DNA from: Corallococcus carmarthensis | GTDB taxonomy: Bacteria > Myxococcota > Myxococcia > Myxococcales > Myxococcaceae | Reading direction: 5' to 3' | Assembly: GCF_003611695.1 (NCBI RefSeq) | Contig: NZ_RAWE01000003.1 | Coordinates: forward strand, 85,874 to 149,873 | DNA: 64,000 bases | Shown here: positions 59,763 to 64,000 of the stretch, piece by piece | How the letters are laid out: each line of letters opens with the position of its first letter | How positions within the stretch are numbered: position 1 is the first letter of the stretch | The notes under the pieces: model-generated | The model's database searches: none | Seen by the model: the letters and a program-made list of their open reading frames with translations, nothing else | Told to the model about the DNA's origin: nothing | Position numbers and translations under genes: made by a program

Positions 59763-60353
59763 TCACCGCGAGGGGTAGCTGTCCTGGTTCTGCCGCCGCT
59801 GCTCCTCCTGCTGGCGCTGGCTTTCTTCATACTTCGCTTTGCCCTCCGCCTCGTCGGCCAGGCTCTTCGCCAGGGCCGCCGGGGCGTCGCGCGCGACGAT
59901 GGGCGCGAGTTCCTCCAGCCCCGCGACCAGGACCGGGAAGGGCACCGCCTCCGAATCCACCAGGATGGACCAGTCGTCCTTCACCGACGAGCGCTCCGCC
60001 TTGAACGCGAGCGCGTCATGCGACCACTGCTCGGGGAGCACCACCTTCGCGTTCCGGGGAAAGAGGCCCGGCGCATCGCAGGGCGTGATGAAGACATTTC
60101 GCCGGTGCATCTGCCGGTGATACGACCGGGCCCACTGGTTGTATTCGATGACACACGCATCGACCGTGCGCAGTTGTGCCTGCACCGAAGCGAGCGCCTT
60201 CAGGTCTCCGACGTCGGTCTTGCCCGCGCCGCTGCCGAACAGCTTCGACGCCGCGAAGATGCCGCCCCCCACCGCCAGCACCGTGATGCCGAGCATGAGG
60301 AGGACCCTGGCTCCACCCGACTTCGAAGCAGCTTTCGCATTCATGCGCGGCAT
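59763..60353 (-). CDS. Hypothetical membrane-anchored protein
   Basis: 196 residues with one N-terminal membrane span (VLLMLGITVLAVGGGIFAA near 17-36) and an extracytoplasmic helical domain ending in a Gln/Arg-rich tail. No family recognised; two alternative starts (60353, 60344) with no strong Shine-Dalgarno for either. Convergent with the PQQ-dehydrogenase gene, 11 bases between stop codons. Confidence 0.55.
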   Translation of the reverse strand: MPRMNAKAASKSGGARVLLMLGITVLAVGGGIFAASKLFGSGAGKTDVGDLKALASVQAQLRTVDACVIEYNQWARSYHRQMHRRNVFITPCDAPGLFPRNAKVVLPEQWSHDALAFKAERSSVKDDWSILVDSEAVPFPVLVAGLEELAPIVARDAPAALAKSLADEAEGKAKYEESQRQQEEQRRQNQDSYPSR

Positions 60354-60472
60354 CCTACGTCACGGCTCAGGCGTTGGCCCTCGTCTCCGCGATCAGCCCC
60401 TGGTTCGCCTGGCTTCACTCGCTCGTCGTCGAGGAGTGAAGAGCCAGGCGGCCGACCGCGGGAACGAGGACT

Positions 60473-60982
60473 TCATGCCCGTCCTACGCTCGCGCCCAGG
60501 GTGACGAGAAGCTCGTCCAGTTGCTGGAACGTCTCGACCAGCGCATCCGCCGCCCCGGTGCCGGCAGCGTCGAGAGCTTCCTTCGAGGGGTAGAGCTCGC
60601 TCAAGACCAGCAGCGTCTTGCCCTCTTTTTCCTCGAAGGTCACCGTGGTGACGGACCCATCGTCACCCCCTTCCTCATTGGTCCAGACAAGGCGCGAGTG
60701 CGGTGTCACTTCGGTGTACGTACCGAAGAACGCCATCCCTTGGCCGAACACCAGACGGTACGTGCCCCCGGTACGAACATCCATCTCGCAGGAAACCAGG
60801 GGCACTCCCATCGACTTCGGCACCCACCACTTCTTGAACAGCTCGGGCTTTGTCCACGCCTCGAACACGATGCGTGCCGGACCATTGAAAGTTCGCGTGA
60901 CGACGATCTCACGCTCGGACTTCCGTTCCACAGTCGTGCGGTTCTTCATGGGTGTGGGCTCACTCTCTCTGCTTGCGTCCAT
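60473..60982 (-). CDS. SRPBCC (AHSA1/START-like) protein
   Basis: 169 residues with the AHSA1/CalC fold signatures: REIVVTRTFNGPARIVFEAW, KKWWVPKSMG and GGTYRLVFGQG, then TVTFEEKEGKTLLVLSE. Begins at ATG 60982, which overlaps the arsR gene by 23 bases; AAGGAGCTGGTCG supplies its Shine-Dalgarno, indicating translational coupling. ArsR-SRPBCC pairs are common; the SRPBCC protein probably binds a small hydrophobic ligand or modulates a stress response. An inner ATG at 60949 is possible. Confidence 0.85.
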   Translation of the reverse strand: MDASRESEPTPMKNRTTVERKSEREIVVTRTFNGPARIVFEAWTKPELFKKWWVPKSMGVPLVSCEMDVRTGGTYRLVFGQGMAFFGTYTEVTPHSRLVWTNEEGGDDGSVTTVTFEEKEGKTLLVLSELYPSKEALDAAGTGAADALVETFQQLDELLVTLGASVGRA

Positions 60983-61325
60983 CGACCAGCTCCTTCCGTT
61001 TCAATTCCTCGACAACCTTGTCCAACTCGTCGAAGCGTGCGTCCCAGAGCTGGCGGTACCTCTCGAGCCATGCCATCTCTTCCTCCAGTTGGCGCGGGCC
61101 GATCTTGCAGGTCCGCACGCGCCCGACCTTCTCCGTGATCACGAGCCCGGCCCGCTCCAGGACACCGACGTGCTTCTTCATGCCCGTGAGGGTCATGTTG
61201 AACTTCTCGGCGAGGTCCGTGATCGAGGCCTCCGCACGCCCGAGCTGCTCCAGAACACCGCGTCGGGTGGCGTCGGAGAGCGCGGCGAACGAAGCATCGA
61301 GGCCGGCATTCGCATACTGAACCAT
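60960..61325 (-). CDS. ArsR-family winged-helix repressor
   Basis: 121 residues. Helix-turn-helix core (about 13-85) with FAALSDATRRGVLEQLGRAE, ITDLAEKFNMTLTGMKKHVG and LERAGLVITEKVGRVRTCKI; no metal-binding ELCVC motif, so it belongs to the SdpR/non-metal branch. The start codon lies in the centre of a perfect 20-base palindrome, strongly suggesting autorepression of this arsR-SRPBCC operon. Confidence 0.92.
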   Translation of the reverse strand: MVQYANAGLDASFAALSDATRRGVLEQLGRAEASITDLAEKFNMTLTGMKKHVGVLERAGLVITEKVGRVRTCKIGPRQLEEEMAWLERYRQLWDARFDELDKVVEELKRKELVDGRKQRE

Positions 61326-61335
61326 ATGGTTCAGT
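61316..61335. promoter_or_regulatory. Perfect 20-base palindrome over the arsR start codon
   Basis: ACTGAACCATATGGTTCAGT is exactly self-complementary and contains the arsR ATG at its centre (61323-61325 on the minus strand). Occupation by a dimer would block transcription or translation directly. Confidence 0.75.
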
Positions 61336-61433
61336 GTCTAGCACGCGGATAGATGGCACGCAAGGGCAGGTCAAGCGCGCGCTGCTTGAACAGCTCGCGG
61401 TGGTGAGCATTCAGAAAAATGGGATTCCGTAGA
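61331..61433 (-). pseudogene. C-terminal gene remnant next to the IS3 fragment
   Basis: The minus-strand frame ends at a TGA at 61331-61333 and encodes PIFLNAHHRELFKQRALDLP with a further AIYPRARH end. It is open into the IS3 remnant side at about 61433, with no start of its own. Looks like the truncated end of a gene broken by the insertion; identity unknown. Confidence 0.35.
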
Positions 61434-61441
61434 CAGGTTGG

Positions 61442-61834
61442 TTACGCTGCCAGCCTACTCGTTGTGGCCACTCGCTCGAACTCGCCGGGGCTGAGGTAGC
61501 CCAGGGCGGAGTGGCGCCGCTTCCGGTTGTAGAATACCTCGATGTACTCGAACAGTGCGCACCGGGCCTGCTCGCGCGTCTTGAAGCGGGTGACGTAGGC
61601 GAGTTCCAGCTTCAGCGTGGAGAAGAAGCTCTCCGCCACCGCGTTGGCCCAGCAGTTGCCTTTGCGCGACATGCTGCACTCGATGCCTCGGTCCTCAAAC
61701 AGCAGGCGGTAGTCCTCGCTCGCGTACTGACTGCCGCGGTCGGAGTGGTGCAGCGCCGGCGCAGGCCGCCCCAGGAGTGCCATGTCGAGCGCGGACAGCA
61801 CCAGCTCGCGGTCGATCACATCTCGGGTGTCCAC
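61442..61834 (-). mobile_element. IS3-family transposase OrfB remnant
   Basis: About 130 residues: HHSDRGSQYASEDY carries the second Asp and the AVAESFFSTLK region the Glu of the DDE triad; FYNRKRRHSALGYLSPGEFE is the characteristic IS3 C-terminal motif. The first Asp and the N-terminal half are missing, and an in-frame stop lies upstream, so the element is a dead fragment. It marks the left border of the toxin cassette. Confidence 0.9.
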
Positions 61835-61938
61835 GGAACTGGGCTACTCCCAGCGCTCGGGGAGGCCCGATCCGCTGGGTTCTGGCCGTGGCCCTGCCTC
61901 GCCCTGGACGATGAAGCTCTTTCCCGCCGGGGGACTTG

Positions 61939-63288
61939 ATGAGGGTACATCGCGCTGTCGCGCTACTCCTGCTGGTTTGGTTGACAGGCTGTGCCTCAGG
62001 GCGCGTGGTGCGCTTGGAAACGGGCCAGGGGCCGCCAGTCGTCTTCACGCCTCACAACGACGAAGCCGGGCGGGTGGAGGTGGAGCGGCGCGAGTTCAAA
62101 GCGGCCGTGGCGAGGCTGGCGCGGGGCGTGAGGCTCCCGGCCAATCCCGAGCAGGCCGCGCGGCTCCTGATGGGAGTGGACGCCCGAGGCGGCACGTACC
62201 TCTTCGATCCGCGCACCCGGCGGATGACGCCACTGGAGGGGGCTTCGCTGGCCTCCGACATGCCGCCAGCGGAGGTGGAGCTGACACGGGCATATCTGCG
62301 TTGGTGTGAGCACACCGGGCGCAAGGGCGACTGTCTGCGCTTGCTGGCGGAGAGCCCCACCGTCACCGGAGACGGGCGCTATGCGCTGGCCATGGCCATG
62401 GCTCAAGGTGTTGTCTTAGAAGAGATGCTTGATGCCTTCAAAGGCATGGCCGACCCGCACGCGGCGCTCTCGGCGGCGCTGTGGACCATGACCCTCTATC
62501 TGGTCCTCTGGTCGGTGCCCGAGCCAGTGAGCAAGGGCCTGGCTGCCGTGATGACGGCGACAGCCATTGTCTACCTCGGGGTGGACACCTTCTGGACGCT
62601 GATCGCGGGCTTCAAACTGCTGGTGGAGGAAGCGGACCGGGCCACCACGTTCGACGAACTACGCGATGCGGGTGAACGCTACGGCAAGGTAATGGGCCGG
62701 AACGCGGCGCGAGCCTTCGCGCTGCTGGCGACGGTGGCCGTCGGTAACACGGCCGCGGGCTTCGCCTCGAAGGTGCCGACGCTGCCCGGTTCCGCCCAGG
62801 CGGCGGCGCTGTCCGGGGGCCGCGCGGGTATCCGCCTTGCCGCCGTGGGCGAAGTAGGAGCGGTGGCTGTGTCGGGCGAGGCTATCACCGTGGCGCTGGC
62901 CCCCAACGCGGTGGCCATGACGGCACAGGCCATGGGGGGCGCGGCTGCCGCACCGGTAGACGCGAAAGGCCATGACCACCACATCGCTACGAACAAGTGG
63001 TGGAAATCCACGAACAATGACGGACCGTGGTCGCCTGAGTTTCAGAAGATTTTCGACAAGGCGGGCATGTCGCTGGACGACCCGGCCAACATCGTCCACG
63101 TCAAGGGCCACAAGGGGCCGCACCCGCTGGCGTACCACGAGCGAATTTTTGAGCGTCTGACTGATGCAACCAGGGGATGCCGCACCATGCAGCAATGCCG
63201 CGAGGCGCTGACAGCGGAACTCCTCAAGTTGGGGCAGGAAATCGCCACTCCAGGCACCAAGCTCAACAGGCTGGTGACGGGCAACTAG
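61939..63288 (+). CDS. SitA-like lipoprotein toxin with C-terminal AHH nuclease domain
   Basis: 449 residues. A GGGGGA site precedes the ATG at 61939; lipobox LVWLTGCASG (Cys about 18). A central hydrophobic region (about 170-230) could be a translocation or membrane segment. Residues about 345-449 form an AHH nuclease domain: GHDHHIATNKWW, then FDKAGMSLDDPANIV and GHKGPHPLAYHERIF, with the family's paired His and NIV/H-x-x-H pattern. The architecture resembles the SitA toxins of Myxococcus xanthus, which are exchanged between kin cells through outer-membrane lipoprotein transfer. An Imm11-type immunity gene follows 10 bases downstream. Confidence 0.8.
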   Translation: MRVHRAVALLLLVWLTGCASGRVVRLETGQGPPVVFTPHNDEAGRVEVERREFKAAVARLARGVRLPANPEQAARLLMGVDARGGTYLFDPRTRRMTPLEGASLASDMPPAEVELTRAYLRWCEHTGRKGDCLRLLAESPTVTGDGRYALAMAMAQGVVLEEMLDAFKGMADPHAALSAALWTMTLYLVLWSVPEPVSKGLAAVMTATAIVYLGVDTFWTLIAGFKLLVEEADRATTFDELRDAGERYGKVMGRNAARAFALLATVAVGNTAAGFASKVPTLPGSAQAAALSGGRAGIRLAAVGEVGAVAVSGEAITVALAPNAVAMTAQAMGGAAAAPVDAKGHDHHIATNKWWKSTNNDGPWSPEFQKIFDKAGMSLDDPANIVHVKGHKGPHPLAYHERIFERLTDATRGCRTMQQCREALTAELLKLGQEIATPGTKLNRLVTGN

Positions 63289-63298
63289 TAGGGCCACA

Positions 63299-63877
63299 AT
63301 GGTCAACATGCCGAAGCGGTACTTCAAGCTTGCTGTCGATATGTCCGTCAAGGGCCGTTGGTCGCTCGGAATGCTCGCTGATCTCCAAGGCCGGGAGGTG
63401 GACGACCCGTGGGCGTTCATGGATGGAAGACCCCTTCCCGACCCGGGCCGCTTGACGCTTCCCGTTACCAACCCGGGAAGGGCGGTGGACTTCAGTTATG
63501 GGGGCATCGCTACCCCGGTGGTACATCCCAAGGTCGCGTCCATCTTCGCGCAGCTCGCTCCCGAGGACGTCCAGCTCTTCCCCGTGGGGATTGAGGGTCA
63601 GCCTGAGCCGTTCTGCGTCCTCGTAGCCAACAAGTTGATCCGCTGCATTGACGACGAGGCTTGCGAAGAGGTCCAGATATGGACGCCAGAGGATGGGCGA
63701 CCTGAGAAGGTCGGACAGTACCGGGATATATGGGGCTTGCGCATTGACCCCTCGAAGGTGGCCGACTCCAAGGTGTTCCGTACCTGGGGATGGCACATCG
63801 CATTGATCGTCCGTGAAGAAATCCGCGATGCGCTAGAGCGCATGGGCGCCTCCGGGACGAAGTTCACCGAAGTCTAG
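63299..63877 (+). CDS. Imm11-type (DUF1629) immunity protein for the AHH toxin
   Basis: 192 residues without signal peptide; 10 bases after the toxin gene in the same orientation. The second half shows typical Imm11 features, VANKLIRCIDDEACEEVQIW and ALERMGASGTKFTEV. Imm11 proteins commonly stand beside AHH or similar nuclease toxins. Predicted to bind and inactivate the nuclease in the cytoplasm of the producing and kin cells. Confidence 0.78.
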   Translation: MVNMPKRYFKLAVDMSVKGRWSLGMLADLQGREVDDPWAFMDGRPLPDPGRLTLPVTNPGRAVDFSYGGIATPVVHPKVASIFAQLAPEDVQLFPVGIEGQPEPFCVLVANKLIRCIDDEACEEVQIWTPEDGRPEKVGQYRDIWGLRIDPSKVADSKVFRTWGWHIALIVREEIRDALERMGASGTKFTEV

Positions 63878-63929
63878 TACCACTTAGTCGGTTGTTGAAG
63901 CCGCCGGTCGATCATGATCTACGGTCGCG

Positions 63930-64000
63930 ATGGACCGGCGGACGCTGAAGCGACTCGATGAGGAGTTGCGCGAGTACCTCGACTCGATGGTGGAAGGCAT
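63930..64000 (+). mobile_element. Start of a probable IS701-type transposase gene, 3' partial
   Basis: The frame starting ATG at 63930 (MDRRTLKRLDEELREYLD) runs off the right edge of the window. This resembles the N-terminus of IS701-family transposases, a tentative identification from few residues. It would form the right border of the toxin-immunity cassette. Confidence 0.45.

Noticed and set aside
1..64000. tRNA, rRNA or CRISPR arrays
   Set aside because: No cloverleaf, conserved rRNA core or regularly spaced repeat was seen on either strand.

Overview
The window is a chromosomal stretch of a high-GC delta-proteobacterium-like predator, most probably a myxobacterium of the Myxococcaceae (Corallococcus/Myxococcus type). 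This is inferred from extreme third-position G/C, a MYXO-CTERM-like tail on a secreted metalloprotease, many lipoproteins with Asp-Ala-Gly-rich linkers, kelch, LVIVD and cysteine-rich secreted proteins, and a SitA-like lipoprotein toxin. No rRNA, tRNA or CRISPR array was seen.

Layout. 1-10.5 kb: a secreted M36 metalloprotease entering from the left, a methyltransferase, small hypothetical proteins, an inward-facing membrane-protein pair, and a TonB-dependent receptor coupled to a putative lipoprotein. 10.5-20.5 kb: a serine beta-lactamase-like hydrolase, a very large secreted CxxCH/vWD-type protein, an ankyrin protein, a DUF1361 membrane protein, and a divergent GST/LysR pair with a palindromic LysR box. 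20.5-25.9 kb: a 66-residue secreted peptide with a defensin-type cysteine framework facing a cysteine-rich lipoprotein, an imine-reductase-like enzyme, an M28 membrane peptidase, a frameshifted gene and an EEP phosphohydrolase. 25.9-36 kb: a two-gene unit of cell-wall-hydrolase-like lipoproteins sharing a cysteine-rich module, an alcohol dehydrogenase, a CpxP-like lipoprotein, a VTT membrane protein, and a CxxCH lipoprotein followed by a jacalin-lectin protein.

36-43 kb: a metabolic block (alpha/beta hydrolase divergent from a TetR-SDR pair, dienoyl-CoA isomerase-type crotonase, SMI1-like protein, two divergent paralogous O-methyltransferases) that also carries a LysR remnant. 43-55 kb: mainly exported proteins (LVIVD, D-x-D-G repeat, cysteine-rich and kelch lipoproteins, a YciI protein), with a DUF1444-like protein, a putative LSGC-type deamidase and a large conserved unknown. 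55-60 kb: a 946-residue zinc-ribbon / EEP-nuclease / papain-like fusion divergent from a PQQ-type sugar dehydrogenase. 60-64 kb: an ArsR-SRPBCC pair with a perfect 20-bp palindrome across the arsR start codon, an IS3 transposase remnant, a SitA-like AHH nuclease lipoprotein with its Imm11-type immunity gene, and the first codons of a further probable transposase.

How the genes work together. The clearest functional units are the toxin-immunity cassette between insertion-sequence debris, the cell-wall-degrading lipoprotein pair, the defensin-like peptide with its convergent lipoprotein, and several regulator-plus-target pairs with visible operators. The best candidates for undescribed biology are the defensin-like peptide, the zinc-ribbon/EEP/papain-like fusion, the LSGC-type deamidase candidate and the CxxCH-lipoprotein/jacalin pair. 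Strong G/C-rich hairpins, mostly lacking U-tracts, separate several transcription units.
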